A stretch of 64,000 nucleotides of DNA from Liriodendron chinense. Taxonomy: Eukaryota; Streptophyta; Magnoliopsida; Magnoliales; Magnoliaceae. The notes under the pieces were generated by a model. It saw nothing but the letters and a program-made list of their open reading frames with translations, searched no databases and had not been told where the DNA came from. A program made the position numbers and the translations under genes. Each line of letters starts with the position of its first letter. Position 1 is the stretch's first letter. Positions 9,960 through 21,179 of the stretch are shown in pieces. The DNA lies in NCBI GenBank assembly GCA_003013855.2, contig PVNU02001883.1:1-64000 (forward strand), in the 5' to 3' direction.

Positions 9960-10700
9960 ATGTATACCATTTTGTCTTATTTTTGGAAAGGCAATGGAAC
10001 TTTTATTGAAAGAGTGCCAAGATGACACAAAAACCTACAGCCCGCTCAAAATCTTCTCCCACTGTTTTTTTTAGTTCTCCTCGTATGAATTTGTTTGCAT
10101 CATCTACAAAGGTTTAAACCTTGATCATCAATTCTTTGCGGACCCATGTTTTCTGTTGATGGTTCGTATCAGTAAATTGTGTATGGGCAAACTGCTTTTC
10201 CACCCAATTAATATTTTGTTTGTTTCAGTGTGGAGTGTAAAATGGAGAACAATGCCATTTCAGTTTTGTTATCTATTGCGTCTACTGCTTCATAAGTTCA
10301 AAATGAAGCCAAAGCCACCCTCTTATATATTCTGCCAAATGTTAATGCAGGTAGACTGTACTTCTACTTCCATAGGCTAGCTTGTGGCCATTGATTTCGT
10401 GTTTGTGTTGTGGTGGGAAACTTGATTGTTCATTGTTCAATTTCCTATATCTTAGACCACAGGAAGCTAATTTTACGGTGGATAGCCTAGCTAAATCTTC
10501 CGAGGTTAAACAATTCTTGTTTGTTGGTCCTTATCCATCATCTGAATGGACAGAGCCCCTCTTCTTTTTCTCAACAAATTCGCTGAAGCCATGATATTTT
10601 CCTAACCACCAAAGCAGGAGACTCTACCTGTCATCATTGATCTTTCACCACCAACAACTGTAGTTTTGAACTGAGCTACTTCAGTCTTCCCCTCTGCGTT
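9960..10700 (+). mobile_element. LINE remnant with RNase H-like motif
   Basis: A frame near 10440-10500 reads LRPQEANFTVDSLAKS, which resembles the conserved REANxxADxLAK motif of the C-terminal RNase H domain in plant LINEs. The surrounding sequence (GGCAATGGAACTTTTATTG upstream, stops throughout) is non-functional. It sits ahead of another LINE piece with an earlier domain, so at least two LINE fragments are juxtaposed. Confidence 0.4.
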
Positions 10701-10739
10701 GAAAAAACCATCTAAGAATCTTTGGGATGTGTTTCTGGG

Positions 10740-11830
10740 GAGGATGGAGCAGAAATTATCAGGCTAGAAGTGTTGGCAACCATCTTTGGGTGGTCAAATG
10801 GTCATGTTACCTTGATCAAGATCAGGTTCAGTTAGTATGCCTTCATATGACATGTCATCGTTCCAGAAAGTGTGGTTAATAGGTTGGAAAGAATTCAGAG
10901 TTTCTCTGGTGAGGGCCTGAAATTATAAAAGAGTTTTATTTAGTTGATTAGGGTGAGATGTGCATGCCGAAGAATTAAGAGTTTATATGGTGAGGAACTC
11001 AAAATACAGAGAGTTTCATCTGGTTGATGAGGGTGAGATGTGCAAGCCGAAGGAGTTTTGAGTGATTGCTCTTGGGGAAATGGATATGGTGATTTGGGGC
11101 AGAAGAGGACAAGTCCCTAGAAGAGAGTGATGTATTTTCATTCAGGAGATGGTGCTTGCATCCATTTAAAGACAGGTGGTGTGGTGAAAGGGAGTGTTCA
11201 TTTCGGTGTGTTGGAGGCATGTGGTATGAGCCGCTCTCTTTTGTACAATCTATCTGATAAAAATGTATCAGCCTCACAGACATCTTGTGGAAAACCAGGG
11301 TGCAGCTTTGAGGAGAGAAACAGATGGATATGGAATTCTGATAAGTTCGAATGTTTCTTTGTCAATTCCTTTACTCATCTATATCCGTCCCTACATCATC
11401 TAACATGACGGACCCCTTTCACTTTATGGAACTACTTGGGATCTCCATGTGTTTTGGCTATTGGGTGGTTGGTCTGCAAAAAAGATGCTCACGGTCGACC
11501 ATTTAGGAAGTAAAGAAATGATCATTCGGAATGGGTGCCTGTGTGATGTGGAATCTGCAAATCTTGCAGCTTTGTTGGAATTTTGTTTGACTCTTTGGTG
11601 TACCTTGCACTAATGGATTTCTTTAGTCTGTGGCACTTCAGCAGAAATGAACAAAAAGGCGGATTGCTATTCTGGCCAGTCTATCTATCTGGAATGATCA
11701 TAACAAGTCTTTTGGGGATAATAGGGTGAAAATTTGGCTTCTATATTGTTTTCCATCTTTGTTTCTGTTTTCGTAAAAATTTTGGTTACACCATTGAGGG
11801 TAAAAAAAAACCGCAGTATTGTAATCTCAT
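10740..11830 (+). mobile_element. LINE remnant: RT C-terminus and zf-RVT region
   Basis: Near 10795-10915 the translation gives TLIKIRFS, YAFI, IVPESVVNRLERIQSF, matching the TLIKxxLxxxPxYYMSLF..PxxVxxRLEKIQRxFLW signature after the catalytic core of plant L1 reverse transcriptases. Near 10960 and again near 11035, GGTGAGATGTGCATGCCGAA-type text fits the WDxVCxPK motif. At 11480-11600 AKKMLTVDHLGSKEMIIRNG and CLCDVESANL fit the zf-RVT domain, followed by SIWNDHNKSFGD. Stops and frameshifts are frequent. It lies in the VARICOSE-like intron, sense to it. Confidence 0.6.
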
Positions 11831-12032
11831 CATGAAACATGCTTTAGAGTTCTGCAATTCTTAGAACATACACGTCCCTATCGTACAATGCGTTTTACGC
11901 TACGTTTATCACATCGGGCCTGAGATTTTAAATTATGTAACCTACATGCTCTTAGGGCTCTGCAATTCTTCTTGCACACAGTGCATATGAAACTTATTAT
12001 CTGACTGCATCTGCAAATTGCCCCTTCTCCAG

Positions 12033-12335
12033 GTTGATTTAGCAGGAATTTTATCCACGATTCCTCTCCCTCTTAGCCATGGAGTTCTGCTCGCCCTTCT
12101 CCAGCGGGTTGCCTGCTACCTTGCCAACGAGATGCCTTGGATGCTAGAGTGGATGTGGAGATGCCATTAATCTGGTGGACCAATGATTGCAGTGCATGTG
12201 TGGCCCATCTTCGATCAGGTTTATCAGATAATAGGGCACCAGCGGACAGTCCCCACCACCACGGCAGCGGAAGCAAACAGCATCTGCCCAGTCATGCATG
12301 TCATCAATTCCGTATCGATGAGCAGTTGTAAACGA
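12033..12335 (+). pseudogene. VCS: VARICOSE/EDC4-like terminal exon, mutated
   Basis: After the acceptor CCCCTTCTCCAG the frame reads VDLAGILSTIPLPLSHGVLL, ALLQRVACYL and, further on, PMIAVHVWPIFDQVYQIIGH, RTVPTTTAAEANSI, VMHVINSVSMSSCK. This is the C-terminal end of VARICOSE (VDLxGIL..PLPLSQGVLL, MIAxHxRPIFEQVYQI, MHVINSMLM.CK). The TSRKLAWMTDVAVAINP segment is frameshifted: the DAIN piece is readable only in another frame, and TAA falls at 12168-12170 in the main frame before it recovers. The normal stop codon after CK is CGA at 12333-12335, a stop loss extending the frame to 12416. The exon aligns in phase with the exon at 7415. The gene is non-functional. Confidence 0.8.
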
Positions 12336-12740
12336 CCATCTTCCCTCTCTCTCAGTTTTGCAGAATTGTATGGACTTGGTGATGGCAGGGAAAAGCTTGT
12401 TTCTATAGAGAAGTAGATTCCTCTGCAAAAGCGCCACTGCCGAGGTTCTTTTTGTTGATTATGTAAAGCGCGAGAATTTGAAAATGATTTTCATTTTTTT
12501 TTCTTCACTGAAAGTTCCAGGAAAACTAGGGTTTTGTTTTTCTTTTCAAGTTCAGCTGGACTCTCTTATTTTGAATTAGTATTTAGTGAAATTGTGGCCT
12601 CAAATTCTCAATATCCAGATCTTCTCCTTCACTTTTTTCCCCCTTTTTTTTTTCTTTGTTTCTTTTTTTTCTTTTCTCACTGGGAATGCATGGTAAATGG
12701 GTCATTATTATATCCTGGCCATGTTTGATTTTTGTAAATT
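12336..12740 (+). other. Former 3' UTR/flank of the VARICOSE relic
   Basis: A sequence with long T-tracts (12490-12510, 12640-12680) follows the lost stop codon. It has no open frame that looks coding and probably represents the old 3' UTR. Confidence 0.3.
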
Positions 12741-12744
12741 TGGA

Positions 12745-13019
12745 CTGACTTAAATTTGTGGGCCCCACCATGATGTATCTAAGATATCCACCGTGTTCAT
12801 CTGTTTCACTAGAACATTTTAGGGTATGAGCCCAAAAATGAGGTAGATTTAAAACTCAAGTGGGCTACACCACATGAAACAGTGGTTATAAAACTTGGAC
12901 TATTGGAATGTTTTTTCTTTCTAAGGTCCAGAAGACTGTTTATTTGTCATTTAACCTGTTCATGAGGTCACACGAACATAGACAAGGAGAAAACTCAAAT
13001 CAGTTTGATCCAAATTAGG
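12745..13019. mobile_element. Family A hairpin, left half only
   Basis: It starts TTTGTGGGCCCCACCATG and runs through TTCATCTGTTTC, AGGGTATGAGCCCAAAAATG, AGTGGGCTACACCACATG, CATTTAACCTGTTCATGAGG to CAGTTTGATCC. The right arm is missing; a short tandem repeat follows directly. Confidence 0.7.
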
Positions 13020-13110
13020 AATGGCGTTCCGTGAGCAAAACTTGCCTTGAGAATGGCGTTGGAATTTTCGATGAGCAAAACTTGCCCTGAGAATGGCGTT
13101 GGAATTGCGG
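13020..13110. repeat. Short tandem repeat, about 2.5 units
   Basis: AATGGCGTT begins units at 13020, 13052 and 13092, each followed by GAGCAAAACTTGCCYTGAG in the first two. Unit lengths are 32 and 40 bp, differing by a small insertion. Confidence 0.8.
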
Positions 13111-13486
13111 TGGCAAATAATTAATACCTATTTTCAAGTATTTACCATAGTAAATTAGGAAACAAACTGCCTCTTATTGAAAAATTCCATTATTTCCCAA
13201 TTTCCCTCCAATAGTGATACATGCGATATTTTCTATATGATACCAATATATTCTTGTATACCAAGGGTGTGATATGTGCATCCAAATTGATATATAAATC
13301 ACTGCTTCTAACAAGTGGGGCATGTAGTTTAGCATAAAAATTATTGATATGTTGCCTTAACCATTGATTAGGCACTTCACACTGCAGATGTCCTATGATT
13401 GAAAACCTCTCTTTTGAAGACCCCATCGGCCAATCTTGGAAAATCTTTTTAGTTGAACGTGGGCCATTGTTGTATTTCTCTTCTTT
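13111..13486. other. Intergenic DNA, no gene seen
   Basis: No domain or repeat class was recognised. The 103-residue minus-strand frame (13190-13501) shows no known motif and runs into the terminal repeat of the next element. Confidence 0.3.
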
Positions 13487-14093
13487 TAGTTTGTTTTGCA
13501 TTTCCTCAAGGTAAATGTGGGTAAATAGATGTAAGTAGGCAATTATTACTGTTTACTATTGTTTGTTTAAACGAGTATTAATTTCCTCTATGTAAATAAC
13601 ATTTCAAAAGGATCGGCGTACATTTGTGAGCCCCACTGTGATGTCTATGGTATATCCACACCATCCATTCATTTTATCATAACATTTTAAGGCATGAGCC
13701 AAAAAATGACGTAAATCTGAAACTCAAGTGGCCCACACCATCGGAAATCATGGCTATAAAAGGTTTTTAATGCTAGAAGTTCAACCCACTGTTTTGTGTG
13801 GCGTGGTTCACTTGGACTTTGGATTTGCCTAAATTTTTGGGTTCATGCTCTAAAATCACCTCGCAAAATGGATGGACAACGTGGATAAACCACATATATC
13901 ACAGTGGGCCCCACATGAAATTCATACTGTCCTTGGTATTAGTGTACAAAAAAGCAAAGATCATTGTCATCTTTGAAAAATATGCATATAATTACATAGA
14001 TTATTTTCAATGTAATTACATGGTGTAATTATATTGAAAATAATCATTACCCATTTACCTATATTTACATAGTGTAAATGCAAAACAAACTTT
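13487..14093. mobile_element. Composite MITE: TAGTTTGTTTTGCATTT termini around a family A core
   Basis: The left end TAGTTTGTTTTGCATTT and the right end AAATGCAAAACAAACT are inverted repeats. Inside them are symmetrical GGTAAAT/GTAATTATT-rich arms. The centre (about 13625-13915) is a short family A hairpin with TGTGAGCCCCACTGTGATG and ATCACAGTGGGCCCCAC. The element at 44090-44800 has the same plan with different outer ends. Confidence 0.6.
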
Positions 14094-15031
14094 AATTTGA
14101 CTTTATTTTCCACAACCATTCATTTTTTTAAGCGATGTATGTCATGGTTACAATTACCTAACAAAAGCGATTCTTTAGCATCATAAGGAATCCATGAAAT
14201 GCCTAATAAATAGATGGGTCAAAATATTGCATTGACCATCCATATTAAATATAAATACAATTGATCAAATGGCTCTACTTCTTCATTTACGATCCATGCG
14301 TGAATCTCTCATGTCATTTGAGATTCTTTAATAAAATTCGACATGGTTAAGAGACATAGCTCATTTATTTAAAAGCCTGAGTTGGTTTTCTATTTTTATA
14401 GGGGCGAGGATAATCTCTCTGTCAAAAGATATTGTGCTACTATTGATTTATTTTCTTTTTCGATGTGTATATACAACAACTTCCTCATAATTAGAGAGAC
14501 TCGCCATGATGTCATATGTCTATTTCCCCTCTTCATCATCATCCTTAGCATTGTCGGCTTCAAAATCGTTTTCTCCATCTTCTGTTTCCCTATCATTAAT
14601 GGTCAAATTAACCATATACCTTCAGAATACGTTGAACGGATGACAAGATTAGCCATATTGGTAATATGTAAGGTAAAATAAGCAAAGATTTAACCTCCCA
14701 AACAATGACCTCCTTAGTTTAGATACATTATGAGTAAAAGAAGTAAGCTTAAGTTATTATTTTCATCACAGACTGGTGAACATTTATTAGTCGGTTCCAA
14801 ATTGATAAATACTATGGTTGTAATTTTCAACAAGCACATGTTCACGAATCTGAGGTTACAATCCTTCAAATAATAGGAATTTCGTCCCGTGAGTTAACCG
14901 AGGTAATTTCCCAATTTAATTAGTTTACTTTGAGCTAATATATATCACATGATGTGTTAGTGGCTGCGCATGAAGTGCATGCTGCCTAAGTAGACCTGTT
15001 GAGTTTGGGCGTTCAAAGCTGCATATAGCGG
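14094..15031. other. Intergenic DNA with dispersed repeat R3 at its right
   Basis: No gene was recognised. From about 14815 to 14990 the text (CAACAAGCACATG, AATAATAGGAATTTCG, GTGAGTTAA, TTTAATTAGTTT, TATATCACATG) matches 38300-38430, so a dispersed repeat (R3) of unknown class is present. The overlapping frames on both strands at 14382-14681 have no recognisable motif. Confidence 0.4.
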
Positions 15032-15040
15032 GTGATGCAG

Positions 15041-15621
15041 GGGAGCGGATTAGGTGAGACCTGACGGTCTGGCCCTTACCGTGGGTCCCACCTAGATGTA
15101 TGTATTATGCATCTATGCCGTCCGTCCGTATTTCCAGATCATTTTAGGGCATTACCCAAAAAATGAAGAAGATCCAATTATCAGGTGGACCATACCATAA
15201 GAAACAGTGTTGATTTACCATTAATGGGCCACAAAAGTTTTGGATCAATCTGATAATTGTTTTTTCCATTCATCCAGGCTTATGTGACCTTATCAACAGA
15301 TTGGATGGTTAATAAACACTGTTTCTTATGGTATGGTCCACCTGATAATATATATCTACTTTGAGCTAATATATATCCATTGTTTCTTATGATATGTGCC
15401 TAAACATTAAGGTGCGCCTAAGAAGTTTTTAACAGTAGGATGGTCAATCACCACTGTTTTTTATAGTATGGTCCGCTTGGTAATTCGATCGGCTTCATTT
15501 TTTGGATAGTGCCCTAAAATGACCTAAAAAAATAGATGGACAGCGTGGATATATAATACATACAATAAGATGGGCCCCACAGTAAGTGCCGGACCGTCTT
15601 GGTCTCACCTAATCCGCTCTC
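15041..15621. mobile_element. Family A hairpin with GAGCGGATTAGGTGAG ends and near-perfect 9-bp duplication
   Basis: The left end GGGAGCGGATTAGGTGAGAC and the right end GTCTCACCTAATCCGCTCTC are inverted. Flanks GTGATGCAG (15032-15040) and GTGTTGGAG (15622-15630) match at 7 of 9 positions, consistent with an aged 9-bp target duplication. Within the right arm, GAGCTAATATATATC also appears in the R3 repeat at 14930, so the arms have exchanged or gained sequence. Confidence 0.75.
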
Positions 15622-15687
15622 GTGTTGGAGAGGATTCCGTTCCATAATTGAATGGGAGTGGGCCTACATACAGTGGAATCCATGGAC

Positions 15688-16090
15688 GGACGCGGATTAA
15701 GTTCTTCCTCAATATGGACGCAAAGCGTCCATACTGATCTGTGGAGGGGCCCACCGTGATGTATTTGGTTATTCAAGCCGTCCATCCCTTTTCTAAGATC
15801 ATTTTAAGCTATTATACCATGAATGAGTCAGATCCAACGATCAGGTGGGCCACACCAAATAGTGAGCTTGGTCTCATTAAATGCACTACTGCATTAAATG
15901 CAAGTTGTATTAAATGCAAGAGTCATTTCTGTTGTGGCCCATATGAGCGCTGGATCTGACTCATTCTTGGTATCAGGGCTTAAATTGATATTAGAAAAGT
16001 GATGGACGGCGTGGATAACCAGATACATCACGGTGGGTCCATCCACGGATCAGTTTGCGTCCATATTGAGGAAGGACGCAATCCGCGTCC
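15688..16090. mobile_element. Family B hairpin with 9-bp target duplication
   Basis: The ends GGACGCGGATTAAGTTC... and ...GCAATCCGCGTCC continue as long inverted repeats, including CCTCAATATGGACGCAAA against TTTGCGTCCATATTGAGG. Target duplications TCCATGGAC (15679-15687) and TCCACGGAC (16091-16099) differ at one base. The centre has GCATTAAATGCAAG motifs typical of the other family B copies at 32766-33151 and 57218-58003. A 9-bp duplication suggests a Mutator-type transposase. It lies about 180 bp upstream of the NLR start. Confidence 0.85.
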
Positions 16091-16267
16091 TCCACGGACG
16101 GCTTATCATAAAGCCGCTTGACTTTTGGTCAAGCAAAAGGACAAATAATTGAGTGACTGCCGGTCGGGGTCTCACCTAATCCGCTTTCTTCCTTCTTCCT
16201 GTCAAATGTAGAGTTGACGAAAGGCTTGCTTTAAACACACAGACTTCTGAAGGAGGAGAGATCGAGA

Positions 16268-18978
16268 ATGCTTGAGATTGCTGTTCAGTTCGTCATAGAA
16301 AAATTGCTCCATTTTCTAACACAGGAAGCATATTTCCTTAAGGGAGTACATGAGCGGGTCACTTCTCTTGAAGAAAAACTCGAAGAAATCCGTGACTTAC
16401 TCAAGCACTTCGATGGGAAGCGCAGAAACAATGTTGCTGTTAAGCGTTGGGTGGGTCAAATAAGAGAAGTAGCCTACGATGCTGAGGATGTCATCGACTC
16501 CTACATCTTTAACATTCAACAACAACGAGGAGAGGGAAATGCTGGATTCATTGGATCCGTGCGATGTTTTGCTCGTGGCATCAGAGGCATACCAGCCATC
16601 CTCCAGGTTGGAAAGAAGATCAGCGACATAGAAGGAAGACTCAACGAGATCTTGTCCAACAGATCAGAGTATGGCATCGACAATATACCAGCATCTGGAG
16701 AAGCTTCATCTTCTTCAAATCAAAGCCATACATGGAGGGAGAAGAGGGCTCCCATCGTCGAGGAAGCTGATGTGGTCGGCGTTGAAGACGAGACAGAGAC
16801 ACTAGTGAGGCGGCTGATTGAAGGAGAAGAGCGACGTGCTGTTATTTCGATCACTGGTATGGGAGGAATAGGGAAGACTACTCTCGCTAAGAAAGTTTAC
16901 AATAACATCCGTGTATCAAGGAGTTTCGATATTCGTGCTTGGGTGTATGTGTCTCAAGAATTTCTAGTGCGAGAGCTTTTAATAAACATCATAAATTGCT
17001 TTGGAATGCTCTCCCGAGAAGAAATGGAGAGGATGAGTGAAGAAAACCTGCAGAGGAAACTCTCCGAGTATTTGGAAGGGAAGAGATATCTGTTGGTAAT
17101 CGATGATATATGGGCCAGAGATGCTTGGGATGGCTTGGTTGCTGCATTTCCAGATAAGAAAAAGGGCAGTAGAGTGCTGCTCACGACTCGCAAAGAAGAC
17201 ATAGCTATGTATGCAGATGCACAGTGCTCACCCCATAGAATACGTTTTCTTGATGAAAGTGAGAGTTGGTCATTGTTCTGTAAAAAAGCACTTCCCGGAA
17301 ATCCCGCTTCTACCTGCCCTCCAAATCTAGAAGAGTTGGGAGAAAGATTGTCGCGAAATGTGGAGGTTTACCTCTAGCAATTGCAGTATTAGGAGGCGTC
17401 CTATCAAGAAAAGATAAGTCCTTGAATGCATGGGACAAAGTACTTAAAAGTGTGGAATGGTGGCTAAATGAAAGTGAAGATGCCATCTCGGGCATATTGG
17501 CCCTGAGCTACCATGACATGCCCTATTTCTTGAAGCCCTGCTTTCTTTATTTTGGAGCTTTTGCTGAAGACTCTGAAATCTTTGTGGCCGACTTGATTCC
17601 TATGTGGATAGCTGAAGGCTTTGTGCAGCAAAGAGCAGAAGAAGAAATGGAGGATGTTGCGGAGGATTACCTTGAGGAGCTCATCAGTAGAAGCATGATT
17701 CAGGTGGCAAGAAAGAAGAGCAATGGAACGGTTGAAACATGCCGTATTCATGATCTTCTACGTGACCTCTCAGTATCAGAAGCAAAGGAGGAGAGATTTC
17801 TGGATGTGCATGGGAACATACCACCTACATCACCGACCAAGGCACGCAGACTTGCAATTACTTGTGTTGGCATGATCAGTAAGTCCCTCTCTCTTAACCG
17901 CTCCACTCTACACCTTCGCTCTTTGTTGTACTTCAGTGGAACGAGAGAAATGCTGGAGAAACCACAGTTGAAAATCCTATGGGGAGCTTTCAAATTGCTT
18001 AGGGTGATGGATATCCGATTTGTACGCCTCTCTAGTCTCCCAGATGAAATTGGGTATCTAATCCACTTGAGGTAACTATGTCTCGATGTGTCCGACTTAA
18101 GAAAGCTACCATCCACTATAACCCGCTTGTCCAATTTACAGGCACTTTATCTAAGGTGTCCAAAGATCAAGATGCTGCCAGATGATATTTGGAAGATGGA
18201 ACAAATACGACACCTAAATATACAATGGGGATTTCTAGTTGGCAAGCACACTCCACTCCATCGCTTAAGCAATCTCCAGACTCTAAAGGGAGTAAGGGGA
18301 CACAGCTGGATAGAAGATGGGTTAGAGAAACTGACCAATTTGAGAGATTTATCAATATGTGATCTCAAAATGGCATCATCTCATTCCGTTTGTAAATTGG
18401 TCCACCTCAGATCATTATCGCTAATGACAAGTAATGGATGGTCAATTCCAGCTTTCGAGTGCTTCTCAAATCATCAGCATCTATATAATATGGAATTGAG
18501 TGGACGCTTAGAGAAATTTCTGGACTTGCATGAGTTCCCACCTAACCTCACCCAGCTAAGCTTGACTGCGTCCCAAATACAGCAAGATCCAATGGGAACG
18601 CTGGAGAAGCTGTTGAACCTGCGGATTCTCAGATTACGCATGTATAGGACAGAGGAAGCTTACATGGGAAAGGAAATGGTTTGCTCCGTCGGAGGGTTTC
18701 CACGGCTTGAAAGTTTGAGTATTGAGTCAGCTGGATTAGAGGAATGGAGAGTGGAGGAAGGAGCGATGCCGAATCTTAGATGTTTAGAGCTTATTAGATG
18801 TACCGGATTGAAGATGATTCCTGATGGATTGCGACATGTTACCACACTAGAAGAATTGCGATTGGTATGGATGCCGAGAGAATTCAAAGAAAGGGTGAGA
18901 GAAAACGGGGGAGAGGACTGGTATAAGATCCAAAACATACCCTCTCTTATGTTCCCCACCGAGGTGATCATGGATTGA
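16268..18978 (+). pseudogene. CC-NB-ARC-LRR resistance protein gene, frameshifted and nonsense-mutated
   Basis: The intact gene would encode an intracellular NLR immune receptor of about 900 residues. From ATG 16268 the frame shows an Rx-type coiled coil with EDVID at residues 73-77, the P-loop GMGGIGKTT at 197-205, kinase-2 LLVIDD at 275-280 and RNBS-B GSRVLLTTR at 300-308. Around 17337-17343 one base is missing: the GLPLA region (KIVAKCGGLPLAIAVLGG) continues in the next frame, and the first frame stops at 17375-17377. The second frame carries RNBS-D-like CFLYFGAFAEDSEI and the MHD-position motif IHDLLRDLS. It is cut by TAA at 18073-18075, where HLRYL would be expected (Tyr codon to stop), then continues through LRRs to TGA 18978. 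Two lesions make a full-length receptor unlikely. The single-exon architecture and RPP13-like relationship are family inference. Confidence 0.9.
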
Positions 18979-19560
18979 CGTGGCTGATGGAGATTGGCTC
19001 ATCTCTTGCGTGCCAGAGGTCGGGGCCCATAGAAGTTGAATTTCTTACTGCGTTACAGAACTGTCCGCCCAAGTACAGCTCGGCCAGGGCAGCACATTCG
19101 CAAGTTTGGAAAGATGTTTGTTATTATGTTTTTAATTGAGTGGCTTGTATTACTTCATTGATTTCTTGCTATCAATCACTTGTATTACTTCAATGATTTC
19201 TTGGTATCAATCTTGTGAAATGTTAGAGAATAATATATGTAATCTTCTGTTTATTCTTCACCAATCTTCGTGGGTAATTCCACTGCCACTAGATTGTCGT
19301 TCTCTGACCAGAACAGGAACAGATAGATGCCATAGTCTCATTATCTGTTGGTAAAAGACCCCAATCTGAGAGCTTCTCTCAGATTGATGCCCTATTTAGG
19401 AGAGCTTTCTTTCTTTCTTTCTTTTTTTTTTTTTCCAATTTCGGAGCAAATCATGTTTGGTTTCTTTTGTTGGTTGTTTGATATGGATGAAGTATGAAAA
19501 GGTCTCAGGTCCAGGTCCAACTTCTCTCAGCATGGATGAAGTATGAGAGCTTCTCTCAGT
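18979..19560 (+). repeat. NLR 3' flank (copy 3, attached to its gene)
   Basis: This is the reference copy of the flank also found at 205-534 and 3999-4590. It contains a local duplication of TTGTATTACTTCA.TGATTTCTTG (19145 and 19180). The 3' UTR and polyadenylation region of the NLR probably lie here. Confidence 0.7.
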
Positions 19561-19569
19561 TGTTAGTTG

Positions 19570-19690
19570 TTTTAATTATGAGCACTATGTATTTTCTCTT
19601 TAAGAATTAAAAAAAGCTATATTATATGAGAATATTTCACGTCCAACTGTTTGAACCACAAGGTATGGTCCATCCGTTGGAAACTTTACA
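19570..19690. repeat. Dispersed repeat R1 (partial copy 2)
   Basis: GTTAGTTGTTT, AATTATGAGC, CACGTCCAACTGTTTGAACC and ACAAGGTATGGTCCATCC match the left part of R1 at 1680-1800. It is truncated by a family A piece. Confidence 0.5.
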
Positions 19691-19694
19691 GGGC

Positions 19695-19975
19695 CCACAG
19701 TAATATTTGTTACTGATCCATCACGCATGTTTATAATAATGTCAAATAGACCCGGATGATGGAAAACAAAAATATCAACTTGATTCAAAGCTTTTGTGGT
19801 GTGGGAAAGTTTTCAATGGCAGGCATTCAATCTCTATCGTCTCCTGTGGTATAGTCCACCTGAGCTTTAGATATAGTTCAATTTAGGCTCATGCCATAAA
19901 ATGGGTTGGCAGAAAGGATAAAATGCGTAGATAAAGCACATAAATCTTGGTGGGCCTCACAGAGCCGTAACACTA
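19695..19975. mobile_element. Family A hairpin, mostly right half
   Basis: It includes GGGCCCACAGTAATATTTG, TATCAACTTGATTCAAAGC, CTCCTGTGGTATAGTCCACC, GGCTCATGCCATAAAATGG and the right end CTTGGTGGGCCTCACAG. The left arm is eroded. Confidence 0.65.
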
Positions 19976-20104
19976 TGTAGTCACCATGCAATCTACCTGA
20001 GACCCAACTCCTCTCCATGTGATGTGGACGCATACCTGTGCCACCTAATCATAGAAGGCCGTGGATTTTGGGGGTGTCTGGGATAACAGCATAGTGGGTG
20101 AGTC

Positions 20105-20545
20105 TCGGACAAAGGGGCCCACCTCAATGTATGTTCTGTATATCCACTCTGTTCATTTGTTTTGCTGGCTCGTCACAGGGCATGCCCCAAAAAATGAAGA
20201 AGATACAAATCTCAGTTGGACAATTACCACAGGAAGGGAAGCAGCAGTCATCGAACACCCATCATTAAAAACTTCCTTTGGTCTGCTGTAATGTCTATTT
20301 GCCATTTAACCTTATGATCTGGTCAGACAGACCTAGACAAAGGGAAAACACAGATATCTATTTGATCCAAAACTTCTGTGGCCCACAAAAAGTTTTTAAT
20401 AGTCAATCACAACTGTTTTCAGTAGTGTGGTTTACCTGAGATTTCAATTTGCTTGGGCCCATGTCCCAAACTGAGCTGGTAAAGGACGGACAACATCGGT
20501 ATAAAACACATACATCAAGGTCGGCCTCACAGTCAGGGATTCACC
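20105..20545. mobile_element. Family A hairpin MITE
   Basis: Left arm: AAGGGGCCCACCTCAATG, CACTCTGTTCATTTG, GGGCATGCCCCAAAAAATG. Centre: CATTTAACCTTATGATC. Right arm: TGATCCAAAACTTCTGTGGC, GTAGTGTGGTTTACCTGAG, CATACATCAAGGTCGGCC. Ends are near GGGTGAGTCTCGGAC and CAGTCAGGGATTCACC. Confidence 0.7.
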
Positions 20546-21179
20546 TGCTAAGCTATTCCCCCTCTAGGTGTCCTTGCTGCTGAAGTGTGGTGCCACAACT
20601 TCTATGTTAAAGTCGCCTTTGATGCTCGCAGCTGCAGTTGTGATGTTGTTATGGTGTAACAGCGGTTGTGATGTGTTAAATAGGCTCGCCTCTGCGGGCA
20701 GCTGTTGCTTTAATTGTCCCAGCTGAGGCTTAACCCCACAGTTTTCTTCTGCTAATAAGGTGGTGAATTAGTGATGCGATGCCTCCGTGAAGCGTTGAAT
20801 GGAATCGAGGATTACGGCTGGGCAATCCACCGTGTAGGCAGAAATCTAAGGTTGATTGGCAAGTTATGGGCATTTAGCTTCAATCAATGTCCTGGCTGTT
20901 GTTTATTGTCTGTCGGCTGATTGGCTGGGTGTTCCAATTCTATATTTGGAGAAAGCTGATGAGGGACTAGAAAGGTATAACACTTTGTGCTACCATTGCG
21001 TAGCCACAGGCTGCACAACGTGCTAGAGCAAGTGGAGAGACTGGGTATATTCCTTCAGGTGATGGTACTTTGTGATGATCAGAAAATGTTGCGGCCCATC
21101 TTCTCAATGTGTGCCGGTAGCTAGTTGGGCCCGTTTGGCAGGCGAATGAGCCACATTCATTGTGGTGGCTGGGGTAATT
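20546..21179. other. Unclassified DNA that received the Copia element
   Basis: No gene family was recognised. Short repeats of AGCTGCAGTTGTGATG and GCGGTTGTGATGTG occur near 20630-20680. The segment is interrupted by the Copia element at 21180 and continues at 23796, where it ends in an A-rich tail, so it may be an old LINE. Confidence 0.3.

Noticed and set aside
18088..18978. Treating the LRR segment as a separate intact gene
   Set aside because: It is in the same frame as the preceding segment and separated only by one TAA at a position where the family has Tyr; it is the 3' part of one broken NLR.
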